Source: Phycisphaerae bacterium
Lineage (GTDB): Bacteria; Planctomycetota; Phycisphaerae; Sedimentisphaerales; Anaerobacaceae
Assembly (NCBI GenBank): GCA_028715705.1
Contig: JAQURJ010000007.1
Coordinates: 1-43,609 of the forward strand
Length of the DNA stretch: 43,609 nucleotides
Direction of reading: 5' to 3'
Shown here: positions 25,602 to 34,442 of the stretch, one piece after another
Position numbering within the stretch: position 1 is the first letter of the stretch
Layout: each line of letters starts with the position of its first letter
Translations under genes and position numbers: made by a program
The notes under the pieces: generated by a model
Seen by the model: the letters and a program-made list of their open reading frames with translations, nothing else
What the model was told of the DNA's origin: nothing
The model's database searches: none

Positions 25602-25817
25602 GAAAATTTCCTTTCAGTACTTCTGCCAAATCTGTCACGCTGTGCCAGGTTTCATGGCAAATAAAGTATTTTCAGTGTTATTACAGCCTGTCTATAATAA
25701 ATATCCCCGAATTATAAACACCAGGCAGGGCAAAAGCAATGAACTTTTTGGGGAAATCGAATATCACCTTGGATTCAGTTTGGCTCAAAACATAGGTGGG
25801 TATGATCTGCCCCATTT

Positions 25818-25964
25818 TTATGTACCAGTCTTTATGAGAGGATTTCCGACATACGCTTTGAGAGGAAAGACGGAAAATTTTTGCTGGTTGGGCAGTTTTA
25901 CTCTCCAGTACCATCTGTCGTTGCGCTGATAAATTGACCCTGCGATTTGCTGTTTCTTAACCAT
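25818..25964 (-). pseudogene. Tyrosine integrase N-terminal fragment
   Basis: ATG 25964 has an excellent AAGGAG site and reads 48 residues: MVKKQQIAGSIYQRNDRWYW, then RVKLPNQQKFSVFPLKAYVG and on to a TAA. The start resembles the N-terminal arm-binding region of planctomycete site-specific integrases (GSIYQRN-RWYWRVKLP). A complete enzyme is 350-450 residues. The core-binding and catalytic domains are absent and no frame carries them on in the next few hundred bases. The location beside tRNA-Val and a second tRNA fits a decayed integrated element. The integrase call is by resemblance of the first ~35 residues only. Confidence 0.6.
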
Positions 25965-25976
25965 AGTAATCTCCTT

Positions 25977-26008
25977 AAATGTAATAAAATTTTCAGTTTA
26001 TTACATTT
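25977..26008. repeat. 12-bp perfect inverted repeat upstream of the integrase fragment
   Basis: AAATGTAATAAA (25977-25988) and TTTATTACATTT (25997-26008) are perfect inverted arms around an 8-base spacer. A third partial half-site, TATTACAT, follows at 26011-26018. It lies directly upstream of the integrase-fragment start, where an operator or recombinase-binding site would be expected. Confidence 0.7.
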
Positions 26009-26079
26009 GTTATTACATGGTTTTTGAGGGGGCAAAACTAAATAATTTTAAGTCCTTTTATTTCAAGAACTTAATTTAT

Positions 26080-26151
<72 letters not shown>

Positions 26152-26321
26152 CGGCAGTCAGCCGAAGAACGGGTATTTTATCTGCCAAACTGCTCGATGC
26201 AAGCCAAATTTTTTATTGTTCATTTACCGCTTGCCTGAAAGCGTAAATTTAGATACGATTTCTTTCGATAGCAGTTGTATTTCCACGGGAAACAGCGGTA
26301 AAAAACGGAAAGGATGCCGAA

Positions 26322-27131
26322 TTGACCGAGAACGAACGCAAAGCCACTATATGCATAGTCAATTACAAAACTCCGCAATTTACAAGGCTTTGTCTGCGCA
26401 GCGTCCGCAAATTCACTAAATTCCCTTATGAGGTATTGGTTATCGATAATAATTCAGCGGACGAATCGCTGGATTATTTGCGTAAATTACGCTGGATAAA
26501 GCTGATAGAACGCGATACATCCGGCGATTCCGGCGGAGGTTATTCACATGCCGCTGCGCTGGATTTGGGACTTGAGTACTGTGAGAGCGAGTTTTTCGTG
26601 TCGCTGCATACCGATACTTTTGTGCAGCGGGCCGGGTGGCTTAGTGATTTAATTGCCTATTTTGACAATGAGCAGGTTGCCAGCGTTGGTTCGGGAAAGC
26701 TGGAATTAACCCCGATCTGGGAACTGCGGCTAAAAAGAATGACCGATTTGAAGGGTTTTTGGCGAAAAATCAGCAGCCAAACCTGCCAAAAAAATAAGTA
26801 CAGTTATTACAACCGTACTGAATACGCCTTGTACCGGACGAGCGTCCTTAAAAAAGAAGGGCTTGGCTTTCAGATGGGCAGGGATAAGGGGCTTGGCGCG
26901 GGTAAAAAGCTGTATTTTGAGCTACTCCAGCGGGGTTACAAAACCGTGGAATTATCAGCCGAAGTTATGCGGCGATATGTCGTACATCTTGCCCATGCGA
27001 CGCAGGCGGTTAATGCCGGTGAATTTTCTCTCCGTAAGCGGACAATTGACAAAACCAACCGGAGAATTGATAAACTGATGCACTCGCCGCAGGTGCAGCA
27101 AATTTTGCGGGACAATTCGCTGGACCAATAA
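26322..27131 (+). CDS. Family 2 glycosyltransferase
   Basis: This 269-residue GT-A enzyme starts ATICIVNYKTPQFTRLCLRSV and shows VLVIDNNSADES (nucleotide-binding Asp), GGGYSHAAALDLGLEYCESEF and the metal-binding equivalent FFVSLHTDTF (HTD in place of the usual DxD). The start is unusual: TTG at 26322 with AAAGGA 8 bases upstream. The nearby ATG (26314) leads straight to a stop. The C-terminus (about 230-269) is basic and helical. It stands 147 bases before the ABC exporter, and it may belong to the same glycan pathway. Donor and acceptor are unknown. Confidence 0.85.
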   Translation: MTENERKATICIVNYKTPQFTRLCLRSVRKFTKFPYEVLVIDNNSADESLDYLRKLRWIKLIERDTSGDSGGGYSHAAALDLGLEYCESEFFVSLHTDTFVQRAGWLSDLIAYFDNEQVASVGSGKLELTPIWELRLKRMTDLKGFWRKISSQTCQKNKYSYYNRTEYALYRTSVLKKEGLGFQMGRDKGLGAGKKLYFELLQRGYKTVELSAEVMRRYVVHLAHATQAVNAGEFSLRKRTIDKTNRRIDKLMHSPQVQQILRDNSLDQ

Positions 27132-27250
27132 ATTTTTAAACCCGTGTTTTGTTGAAAACACAGCTGTGATAATATAGAATATGGAGTTTTAATATATCCG
27201 CCGCAGCGGATTCAATAATTTTGCTTTTTTATTTTTAATTTTTAGTTTTT

Positions 27251-27273
27251 CAAACTAACAACAAGTTAGTTTG
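27251..27273 (+). repeat. 9-bp inverted repeat just before the ABC exporter gene
   Basis: CAAACTAAC (27251-27259) and GTTAGTTTG (27265-27273) form a perfect hairpin with a 5-base loop, ending 5 bases before the ATG. As RNA it would lie over the ribosome-binding region. As DNA it could be an operator. Confidence 0.6.
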
Positions 27274-27278
27274 AGCAG

Positions 27279-29420
27279 ATGGAGATTCGAGTGAAGGCAT
27301 TTAGAAGACTATTTAGCTATATTTTCCCGCAGTGGCATCTGCTGGTAGTGATATTTTTGACGGCTGTAATGATCGGCCTTATGTTCACACTCAGTGTGGC
27401 GACGATTATTCCCATATTAAAGGTGATGATGGGGCAGGAAGGACTGCACGGTTGGATCAACCGCGGAGTGGTCAATTGGCGGTACGGAGTAGAATTTTCC
27501 GTTCCCGATACCGTAGAAGCCGCGATTTCAGGCGAAAGTTCATCGTTAAAATCACTTCTTGTTATCAAAGTCAAAAGCGGCAGCCTCGCCGACAAGGCCG
27601 GACTTGCCCAGCGGGACACAATCATCAACGTCGGTGAACCAAACCAGCAGCCAGCATCGTTTGCCGAATTGATCGCGAGGCTTGCGGAATCGCCTGAAAA
27701 CGAAACTGCCAAACTGACGGTTCAGAAAGCGGGCGGTGAACCGCAAGTTATCCTTTTGGATACTGGACAAGAGCCGTTTTACGCCCGATGGGCGCAGCAG
27801 TCACTTAGCCTTGTTCCCCGCGAAGGCGTACAGCAAAATAAATTAAAAGCTATTATGGTGGTAATACTTGCGGCGACATTGATAACGGTCATGCGATGTA
27901 TGGCTCGTTTTTTCCAGGAATATTTTTGCGCAAAGCTGGTGCAGCGAACGATAGCGAAATTGCGCGAAGATGTTTTTTCGCATACGCTTGATATGCCAAT
28001 GGGCTTTTTTGTCAGGCACGGGATAAGTGACACTATCAGCCGGACGGTCGGGGATGTTTCGGGGGTAGGAATGGGCATCAACGTGCTGTTAGGCAAGGCC
28101 CTGCGCGAACCGATGAAGGCGATAGGAACGCTCGCCTTTGCGATGTTTTTGAATTACAAGCTGACACTTGTTTTTTTGTGTGCCGCGCCGGTAACTATAG
28201 GTTTTGCCGCTGGGCTGGGTAAAAAAATAAAAAGAAATACAAAACGATCACTTATGTCATCCGCGTCCGTGTTAGGCAAGATAGACGGGATAATGAGCGC
28301 GCTTGGCGTGGTGAAGGTTTATAACCGCCAGGGTTATGAACGCTCGCGATTCCGAGAAATAAACCAGAAACTGCTCAAAAGGATGCTTCGGGTAGCAAAA
28401 GTGGATGCGGCTACCGATCCTGTAATGGAAGTGCTGGGGATGTTTGCCGCCGCAGGAGCGATCATTGCCGGTGCGTACTGGGTTTTTGAAGGGGGCATGG
28501 ACAGCGCAAGCTTTTTTGCGCTCCTTTTTTCATTGGGTATTTCTGCTGAATCCGTTCGCAAAACAAGCGATGTATGGAATCGCATCCAGCAAAGTAACGC
28601 CGCTGCCGAGAGGGTCTTTGAGGTTATCGATCAACCGCTGGAAATAGACCCAGCCAATACAATCGAGATCGAACCTCTGCGAAACAAAATGGAATTTCGC
28701 GACATCTACTTCACCTACCCCAACTCACCAGAACCGGTACTTCGCGGCATTAATCTTAAGATCGAGGCCGGAAAAACTGTAGCCGTCGTCGGACCAAACG
28801 GCTCCGGCAAAACAACCCTGATAAACCTTATACCCCGTTTCTACGAACCTGACAGCGGTTCAATCCTTATCGACAGCCAAAATATTGCCGACGTGCGGCT
28901 GACCAGCCTCCGCTCACAGATCGGAATGGTTTCGCAGGGAATCGTTACATTCACCGACACCGTAGCCGAGAACATCGCCTATGGCAAGCCAGATGCGACA
29001 ATGGACGAAATAATTGCCGCAGCTAAGGCTTCTTACGCCCACGAATTTATCGACCCCCTCCCAGATGGTTACAATACGATGATCGGTGAGAATAACGCTG
29101 GATTCAGCGGCGGACAGATGCAGCGTATAGTTATAGCAAGGGCGATATTGAAGGACCCAGCGATACTAATACTTGACGAAGCGATGAGCCAGATCGATGC
29201 TGACAGCGAGGCCAAAATTCACAAGGCATTAAGCAAACTTATGGTCGGCAGGACAAGTTTCGTTATCGCCCACCGCTTCAGCACGGTCATAAACGCCGAT
29301 ATTATCGTTGTGATGGAACAAGGCCGCATCGTCGCGCAGGGCACGCACGATGAACTTATCAAAGATTCGCCGCTTTACCGCAGCCTGTATCAGACGCAGC
29401 TTATCGGGGCAAATGGGTAA
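27279..29420 (+). CDS. MsbA-like ABC exporter with a PDZ-like domain inserted between TM1 and TM2
   Basis: This half-transporter of 713 residues (MsbA is ~580) is likely a flippase for lipid-linked glycans. TM1 is about 20-48. TM2 does not begin until about 189. The extra ~100 residues form a PDZ-like module (about 85-165: LLVIKVKSGSLADKAGLAQRD, TIINVGE, ELIARLAE, TAKLTVQKAGG) on the exported side. The rest is canonical: coupling and core helices, then an ATPase domain with Walker A GPNGSGKT (505-512), Q-loop Q553, signature FSGGQMQR (609-616), Walker B ILILDEA (629-635) and H665. The start is ATG 27279. A GTG at 27291 with GGAG upstream is an alternative. It heads a run of glycosyltransferase genes. 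Confidence 0.93.
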   Translation: MEIRVKAFRRLFSYIFPQWHLLVVIFLTAVMIGLMFTLSVATIIPILKVMMGQEGLHGWINRGVVNWRYGVEFSVPDTVEAAISGESSSLKSLLVIKVKSGSLADKAGLAQRDTIINVGEPNQQPASFAELIARLAESPENETAKLTVQKAGGEPQVILLDTGQEPFYARWAQQSLSLVPREGVQQNKLKAIMVVILAATLITVMRCMARFFQEYFCAKLVQRTIAKLREDVFSHTLDMPMGFFVRHGISDTISRTVGDVSGVGMGINVLLGKALREPMKAIGTLAFAMFLNYKLTLVFLCAAPVTIGFAAGLGKKIKRNTKRSLMSSASVLGKIDGIMSALGVVKVYNRQGYERSRFREINQKLLKRMLRVAKVDAATDPVMEVLGMFAAAGAIIAGAYWVFEGGMDSASFFALLFSLGISAESVRKTSDVWNRIQQSNAAAERVFEVIDQPLEIDPANTIEIEPLRNKMEFRDIYFTYPNSPEPVLRGINLKIEAGKTVAVVGPNGSGKTTLINLIPRFYEPDSGSILIDSQNIADVRLTSLRSQIGMVSQGIVTFTDTVAENIAYGKPDATMDEIIAAAKASYAHEFIDPLPDGYNTMIGENNAGFSGGQMQRIVIARAILKDPAILILDEAMSQIDADSEAKIHKALSKLMVGRTSFVIAHRFSTVINADIIVVMEQGRIVAQGTHDELIKDSPLYRSLYQTQLIGANG

Positions 29421-29426
29421 AAATAA

Positions 29427-30560
29427 ATGAATAACAGAAAAATAAACATTGCCTTATTTTGGCGTGAATACGACGGTGGTGTAACATCCATAAATGAGCT
29501 TGCCAGCGCATTGGATAAGGATCGATTCAACCCAATTTTTATATATCTAAGCGGCTTTGGGGTCGATGAATCAGTTCGAAGCCAGCCAAATATATATTTT
29601 TTAAGCAACAAAAGTGACCCAGGGCAATTTGATGCTGTGATTTTGCATCGGCTAATACGAATACTCAAGAAAGAAAAAATTGACATTTTGCATTGCCACC
29701 GACACAAGCAGGTTATATATGGCGCAATGGCAAGTTGTTTTTCACCGCATCCGGTTGTGCTGGCACATGTTCACGGTTTGAACCGGACACGAAATCTCAC
29801 CCGCAGAGTGATTAATTTTTGGGCTTTCAAAAAAATAACCAGACTTATAGCCGTATCACAGACCACCTATGAAGATGTTATAAAAACCAACTGGAACCTT
29901 GCGGAAGACAAGGTGTGTGTGCTGGAAAATTCTGTTGATTACCCGCGGTTTGCAAATATGCAGATCAACCGTGAAAAAATTAGAGCCGAGCTTGGTTTAT
30001 CGCCCCAGTCGTTTGTGTTTGGCACAGTAGGACGGCTTGTACCTACAAAAGGGCTGGAGTATTTGATAGAGGCTTTTGCGCAAATGCGAAAGAGCTGTGA
30101 GCATGTCGAACTGCTTTTGGTAGGCGATGGCGATAAAAAGACCGAACTCCAGCGGCTTGCCGAAAAACTTGGATGCGGCGAATTTGTTCATTTTGCCGGA
30201 AAACGCAATAATATCGAACAGGTCTTTCGCGCTATGGATGTTTTTGTGCTCTCCTCAATAGCCGAAGGTATGCCGAGGGTAATTCTCGAGGCGATGGCGT
30301 CGCGTATTCCTGTGGTGGCGACAGCGGTCGGGGGGATACCGGAACTTGTCACCAACAACGAAACCGGGCTTTTAGTACCCGCAAAAGATAGTAATGCGTT
30401 AGCCGAAGCTATGATAAGAATCGCTGATGTTCCATATCATCATTTAACAGAGATGATTGACGCGGCACAGCAGCGTGTGCACGATGTGTATTCACACGCC
30501 GTAGTCGGTAAAAATTTAGCTAATCTATATGAGAATGAATTTAATACGGCTAAAGGATAG
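29427..30560 (+). CDS. Family 4 glycosyltransferase
   Basis: This 377-residue GT-B retaining glycosyltransferase shows the N-terminal HCHRHKQVIYGAM and HVHGLNR segments, then FGTVGRLVPTKGLEYLIEAF (about 190-209), LLLVGDGDKK and the donor-binding EGMPRVILEAMASRIPVVATAVGGIPELV block (E...E motif, about 275-303). The call is firm. The sugar is unknown. It lies 6 bases after the ABC exporter and overlaps nothing, consistent with one transcript running 27279-34139. Confidence 0.93.
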   Translation: MNNRKINIALFWREYDGGVTSINELASALDKDRFNPIFIYLSGFGVDESVRSQPNIYFLSNKSDPGQFDAVILHRLIRILKKEKIDILHCHRHKQVIYGAMASCFSPHPVVLAHVHGLNRTRNLTRRVINFWAFKKITRLIAVSQTTYEDVIKTNWNLAEDKVCVLENSVDYPRFANMQINREKIRAELGLSPQSFVFGTVGRLVPTKGLEYLIEAFAQMRKSCEHVELLLVGDGDKKTELQRLAEKLGCGEFVHFAGKRNNIEQVFRAMDVFVLSSIAEGMPRVILEAMASRIPVVATAVGGIPELVTNNETGLLVPAKDSNALAEAMIRIADVPYHHLTEMIDAAQQRVHDVYSHAVVGKNLANLYENEFNTAKG

Positions 30561-30564
30561 CAAA

Positions 30565-31494
30565 GTGGCAAAAATTAGTGTTATAATACCAGTTTATAAC
30601 AGAAAAGGCTGCGTTGCGGAAAGCATTAAAAGCGTCCTTGCCCAAACACACGGAGATATCGAATTAATTGTCGTTGACGATGGCTCGACGGACGGCACAA
30701 AAAACACGATCAAAGCAATTCATGACGAAAGACTTAGTTATTATTTTAAAGAAAACGGCGGAACTTCAAGTGCTCGAAATTTTGGTTTGATAAGAGCAGC
30801 CGGCGATTATATAGCTTTTCTCGACCATGATGACTTGTGGCCGGAAAATTATCTTGAAACAATGATTGGCGAACTTGATAAAAATCCAGAATATGGACTC
30901 GCATATAGCGCACTGACAAGAATAGAAGCTGATGGCAGGAAAACCAAATCTTATAAACGGCCAAAAGGTAAATCCGGCTGGCTTTATTGTGATCTTTTTA
31001 GGACCGGATTTGTATGGACATCGGCAGCAGTGATGCGAAGAGAAGCTCTTGATGGGTTCGGTTATGACGAGTCGCTAAAAACTTCTTATGAAGATGGGGA
31101 CTTTTTTTTGCGGCTTTCACTCAGGACAAAATTTCTTTTCGTTGACAAAGTTGAAGCAATTCGTTGTGAACACAGTGATAATTTGAGCGTTAAAGTTGGT
31201 GTCAGGCCGACTCGCATATTGGTGTTGGAAAGATTTCTGCGTTGTGGCGGATGGGAGAAAATTCCAAAAATAGTAGCAAGCAAGCGTCTTGGCAACGCTT
31301 GTAGAAAAGTAGCCAAATCAAACCTGGAGACAGGGAAAAGAACTGCGGCGATACAGTTATACCGCAAAGCTATTTCTTATAAGCCTTGGGATATACGTTT
31401 GTATCTGGAACTTATGAGGGCGTTTTTTTTAAAGAAAGAAAAAGATGCCGAACCTGATTGGCAAATGCCGCAGTCTTTACAGGAAATCGGATGA
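30565..31494 (+). CDS. Family 2 glycosyltransferase
   Basis: This 309-residue GT-A inverting enzyme opens ISVIIPVYNRKGCVAESIKSVL and shows LIVVDDGSTDGT, NGGTSSARNFGLIRAAGDYIAFLDHDDLW (DHD as the metal-binding DxD) and the acceptor-side TSYEDGDFFLRLSLR (ED). The GTG at 30565 has AAAGGA at 7 bases and follows the previous stop by 4 bases. An ATG at 30529 would overlap the GT4 gene by 32 bases without a ribosome-binding site. C-terminal ~70 residues include a helical tail with LYRKAISYKPWDIRLYLELM. Confidence 0.92.
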   Translation: MAKISVIIPVYNRKGCVAESIKSVLAQTHGDIELIVVDDGSTDGTKNTIKAIHDERLSYYFKENGGTSSARNFGLIRAAGDYIAFLDHDDLWPENYLETMIGELDKNPEYGLAYSALTRIEADGRKTKSYKRPKGKSGWLYCDLFRTGFVWTSAAVMRREALDGFGYDESLKTSYEDGDFFLRLSLRTKFLFVDKVEAIRCEHSDNLSVKVGVRPTRILVLERFLRCGGWEKIPKIVASKRLGNACRKVAKSNLETGKRTAAIQLYRKAISYKPWDIRLYLELMRAFFLKKEKDAEPDWQMPQSLQEIG

Positions 31495-31504
31495 AAGAGA
31501 AAAT

Positions 31505-32401
31505 ATGGCAAAAGTAAGCGTGGTGATGACATCATATAATCACTGTAATTATTTATCTGAGGCAATAGAGAGCGTTCTTTCGCAAACATTAGGTGATTTC
31601 GAATTAATCATAGTCGATGATGCTTCAAAAGATGGTTCGCAGGAAATCATAAATAGATATCAACAAAAAGATTCGCGTATCCGCTCTATTTTACACGAAA
31701 AGAACCAGGGAATATCCCGAACGACAAACGACGGTTTTTTGGCAGCCAAAGAAGATTACATCGCCTATATACAGTCAGATGACCGCTGGCTGCCGGAAAA
31801 ACTTGAAAAGCAAATAAAAATCCTTCAAAAAAACAACCGTCTGGTTGTCTGGTCTGATGCATCTATTATTGATAAATTCGGCAACAAAACCGGGCAGTTA
31901 TTTACGCAGCTATATGATTCATCCAAAAAACTAAAAACTGGCAACTTGTTTTCTAATCTTGTAAATACCAATTATATTTGTGGACAAAGTATGATTTTGG
32001 ATCGCCGGATAGCTCAGCACATCTTGTTCGACCCGAAACTTGTTTATTCGAATGATTATAAATTTATGATCGAAGTATCGAGGGAACATGAATTTCATTT
32101 TATTGAAGAGCCGTTGACACAATATCGTATTCATGGAAATAATTCTATTCGTCAAAATGAGCGTATATGGGAAAAAGACATATTTATTATACGCAAGTTC
32201 ATCCTTCAGAAATTTAGCGAGGCTATACCTCCGGCAATAAGGGCAAGACTTTATGAACGTATCGGCAAGTATATAAATGAAAGAAAACATTTCGGATTCG
32301 CCAATAAATTTTTTTTGGCTTCGATACGCCATAATCCGCTGAAAACATCGTATTATAAAAAATACCTGAAGACTTATTTTAAATGTAGGAACTGCTGGTA
32401 A
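31505..32401 (+). CDS. Family 2 glycosyltransferase
   Basis: A second GT-A enzyme of 298 residues, paralogous to its neighbour: KVSVVMTSYNHCNYLSEAIESVL, LIIVDDASKDGS, ISRTTNDGFLAAKEDYIAYIQSDDRWLPEKL (DDR), and later the FIEEPLTQYRIHGNNSI box typical of the ExoU/WcaA-type group. I start at ATG 31505. An upstream ATG (31445) would overlap the previous gene by 50 bases. The base composition is slightly more AT-rich than neighbours. Position in the operon fits sequential addition of sugars to one glycan. Confidence 0.92.
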   Translation: MAKVSVVMTSYNHCNYLSEAIESVLSQTLGDFELIIVDDASKDGSQEIINRYQQKDSRIRSILHEKNQGISRTTNDGFLAAKEDYIAYIQSDDRWLPEKLEKQIKILQKNNRLVVWSDASIIDKFGNKTGQLFTQLYDSSKKLKTGNLFSNLVNTNYICGQSMILDRRIAQHILFDPKLVYSNDYKFMIEVSREHEFHFIEEPLTQYRIHGNNSIRQNERIWEKDIFIIRKFILQKFSEAIPPAIRARLYERIGKYINERKHFGFANKFFLASIRHNPLKTSYYKKYLKTYFKCRNCW

Positions 32402-33403
32402 ATGCAGCGCAATATGAAGCTCCTTGTTTTAACAAGTAATCCCTATCGTGCCAGCTTTCGCCAGCGGATTGGGGTCTATTTAGATATCTTAAAGGAAAAG
32501 GGGCTGACGACTGAAGTGGCGGTTTTGCCAAAAAATTTCTCTGCCCGCAGGCAGCTATACAAACAAGCCTCGGATTTCGATGGTGTACTGATACATAAAA
32601 AGCTGCTCAATTTTTGGGACGCCAGAATTTTGAGAAAATCAGCAAAAAAAATCATTTACAACTATGACGATGCTGTCATGCTTAGTGAAAAACATCCTGA
32701 AAAGAAGAGCCTTTCACATCTGCTCCCATTCAGGCGTATTATAAAACTCTCGGATATGGTGATAACAGGCAGCCGTTACCTGGCACAATTCGCCGGCTCG
32801 AATAATGAAAAAGTGAAAATCTTGCCGATAGGACTGAAAACCAGCGATTACGATTTCGACCCGCCAAAGCAGGATGAAAAAATTCGGCTGGGATGGATCG
32901 GCAGCGGCAATACACTCCCCTTCCTGGAAGATTTGCGAGACGTACTGGAACAAATCGGACAAAAATTTGATAATTGTGTCCTTAGGATTATCGGTGATGA
33001 TTTTTTCGACCTTTCAAATATGCCTGTCGAAAAAATAAAGTGGCAGCAGGACACACGAGGCGTCAAACTTGCCGAATGCGATATCGGCCTCGCCCCCCTG
33101 CCGGATAATCCCTTTACACAGGGTAAATGCAGCTTCAAGGTGCTCGAATACTCCGCATCAGGACTTGCCGTGGTAGCATCGCCGGTTGGAACAAATCCGG
33201 ACCATCTTGTCGAAGGACAAAGCGGCTTTCTGGCTAAATCGCACCAGGATTGGATAGAAAAAATAAGCATATTAGTAAAAGATGCCGATTTAAGAAAACA
33301 GATGGGTCAAAAGGGAAAGCAAATAGCTCAAAATCACGACACAGCCATAATCGGCGATAGAATGTCCAAATTGATAACAAATTGCTTAAATGGTCAAAGG
33401 TAA
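32402..33403 (+). CDS. GT-B glycosyltransferase (family 4-like)
   Basis: This 333-residue protein has a weaker N-terminal half (LLVLTSNPYRASFRQRIGVYLDIL). The C-terminal donor domain is clear: IRLGWIGSGNTLPFLEDL, LRIIGDDFF, CDIGLAPLPDNPFTQGKCSFKVLEYSASGLAVVASPVGTNPDHLV. The FTQGKCSFKVLEY block replaces the usual EGMP...E motif, as in planctomycete GT4-type proteins. The start ATG abuts the previous stop (TAAATG). An internal ATG (32414, MKLLVL) is also plausible. Sugar and linkage unknown. Confidence 0.85.
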   Translation: MQRNMKLLVLTSNPYRASFRQRIGVYLDILKEKGLTTEVAVLPKNFSARRQLYKQASDFDGVLIHKKLLNFWDARILRKSAKKIIYNYDDAVMLSEKHPEKKSLSHLLPFRRIIKLSDMVITGSRYLAQFAGSNNEKVKILPIGLKTSDYDFDPPKQDEKIRLGWIGSGNTLPFLEDLRDVLEQIGQKFDNCVLRIIGDDFFDLSNMPVEKIKWQQDTRGVKLAECDIGLAPLPDNPFTQGKCSFKVLEYSASGLAVVASPVGTNPDHLVEGQSGFLAKSHQDWIEKISILVKDADLRKQMGQKGKQIAQNHDTAIIGDRMSKLITNCLNGQR

Positions 33404-33407
33404 AAAA

Positions 33408-34139
33408 ATGTCAAACAGATTCAGCTCATTGTTAAAAAAGAAAATACTTGGAAAGAACAAAAACTTAATATCAGTCGAAGAACCCTACGATGTGATCGTC
33501 AGGCTTCTTGAGGGACACAAAATATCCGGTGTCATCGACGCCGGAGCAAGCAACGGCCACATTTCCAGCCGCCTGTTAAAAAGATTTCCGGCAGCCGATG
33601 TTTATGCCTTCGAACCGAACGAACTCTATAGGCAGCAGCTTACCGATTTTGCCGTTCGTGAAAAGAGATTCCACCCCTTTTTTGCGGCTCTTTCCGATAA
33701 CTGCGGCACAGCCGATCTGAACATTACCGAATCGGCTGGTAATACCTCGCTTTGCACACCAGCCGAAAGTCTCACAGATGTCGATCCTGTCGGAGCAGCC
33801 GTCAAAACCATTCAGCAGGTGCAGATACTAACAATAGACCAGTGGGCCAAAGACAATGATATAAAATCAATAGAGGTTATGAAATTCGATATTCAGGCCT
33901 ACGAACTGGCCGCCCTCAAAGGAGCGACCGAAACGCTGCGCAATTCCACCCTTCTTGTTTACAGCGAGGTCTGGTTCAATCCGGTATATAAGGATGGTGC
34001 GCTTTTCAGCGGCATTGATATTTTCTTGCGAGAAAATGGGTTCGCGCTGTTTGATATCTTCAAACCGAAATACGACCCAAAAGGCAAGATCACCTGGGCA
34101 AACGCTATTTTTATTCAGAAGGAAAAACTGGGGCTTTAA
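33408..34139 (+). CDS. FkbM family methyltransferase
   Basis: This 243-residue SAM-dependent methyltransferase has motif I GVIDAGASNGHIS (about 45-57), VYAFEPN (acidic loop), and the family-specific EVMKFDIQAYELAALKGATETL (about 163-184) with LLVYSEVWF. FkbM relatives O-methylate sugars or their anchors, so it may cap or decorate the glycan made by the preceding transferases. The start is ATG 33408 with AAAGG upstream. It is the last gene of the operon. Confidence 0.92.
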   Translation: MSNRFSSLLKKKILGKNKNLISVEEPYDVIVRLLEGHKISGVIDAGASNGHISSRLLKRFPAADVYAFEPNELYRQQLTDFAVREKRFHPFFAALSDNCGTADLNITESAGNTSLCTPAESLTDVDPVGAAVKTIQQVQILTIDQWAKDNDIKSIEVMKFDIQAYELAALKGATETLRNSTLLVYSEVWFNPVYKDGALFSGIDIFLRENGFALFDIFKPKYDPKGKITWANAIFIQKEKLGL

Positions 34140-34442
34140 TCGAACGATTTTTCCCATCCAACCGGCTGTTCCTGCTTGTCAACGAACCACGAACTAAAAA
34201 CTACGAACTATTTTCCATGTACATTTTTTGCATACCTGATGTACATTTTTTGTATGCGTCGGCTGTTTGTTTTTGAAATTTGAATTTTGGTAATTTGACA
34301 ATTGTTTCGGATTTAACATCGGCTGTTTCGCGGTACGCACGACACAGTACGCTGTACGAATAGCCGGGCACGGCTGGAAACGCCAAAAAACGAAATAAAA
34401 CGGCTGAACACGAAAAAAAATGAAAAAAAACGGACTTTTGCC
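34140..34442. other. Gene-free interval with several short simple repeats
   Basis: No gene is supported in these ~300 bases. It contains ACGAAC repeated three times (34182-34208), a 17-base direct repeat with 22-base period (ATGTACATTTTTTG at 34217 and 34239), GTACG-rich sequence (34332-34358) and A-rich tracts. Similar simple-repeat phrases turn up inside murD and near 37571. Confidence 0.7.
34217..34255 (+). repeat. Tandem 22-base-period direct repeat
   Basis: ATGTACATTTTTTG followed by NAT occurs at 34217-34233 and 34239-34255. Two copies only. It lies between convergent genes. Confidence 0.75.

Noticed and set aside
25504-25929. 141-residue plus-strand reading frame
   Set aside because: It runs antisense to the small basic gene and the integrase fragment, both of which have strong ribosome-binding sites. 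The translation shows no domain.
26216-26419. 67-residue frame upstream of the first GT2
   Set aside because: It overlaps the GT2 start in another frame and has no recognisable content.
34140-34442. CRISPR array
   Set aside because: The direct repeats have two copies, differ in unit and lack regular spacers. No cas genes are in the window.
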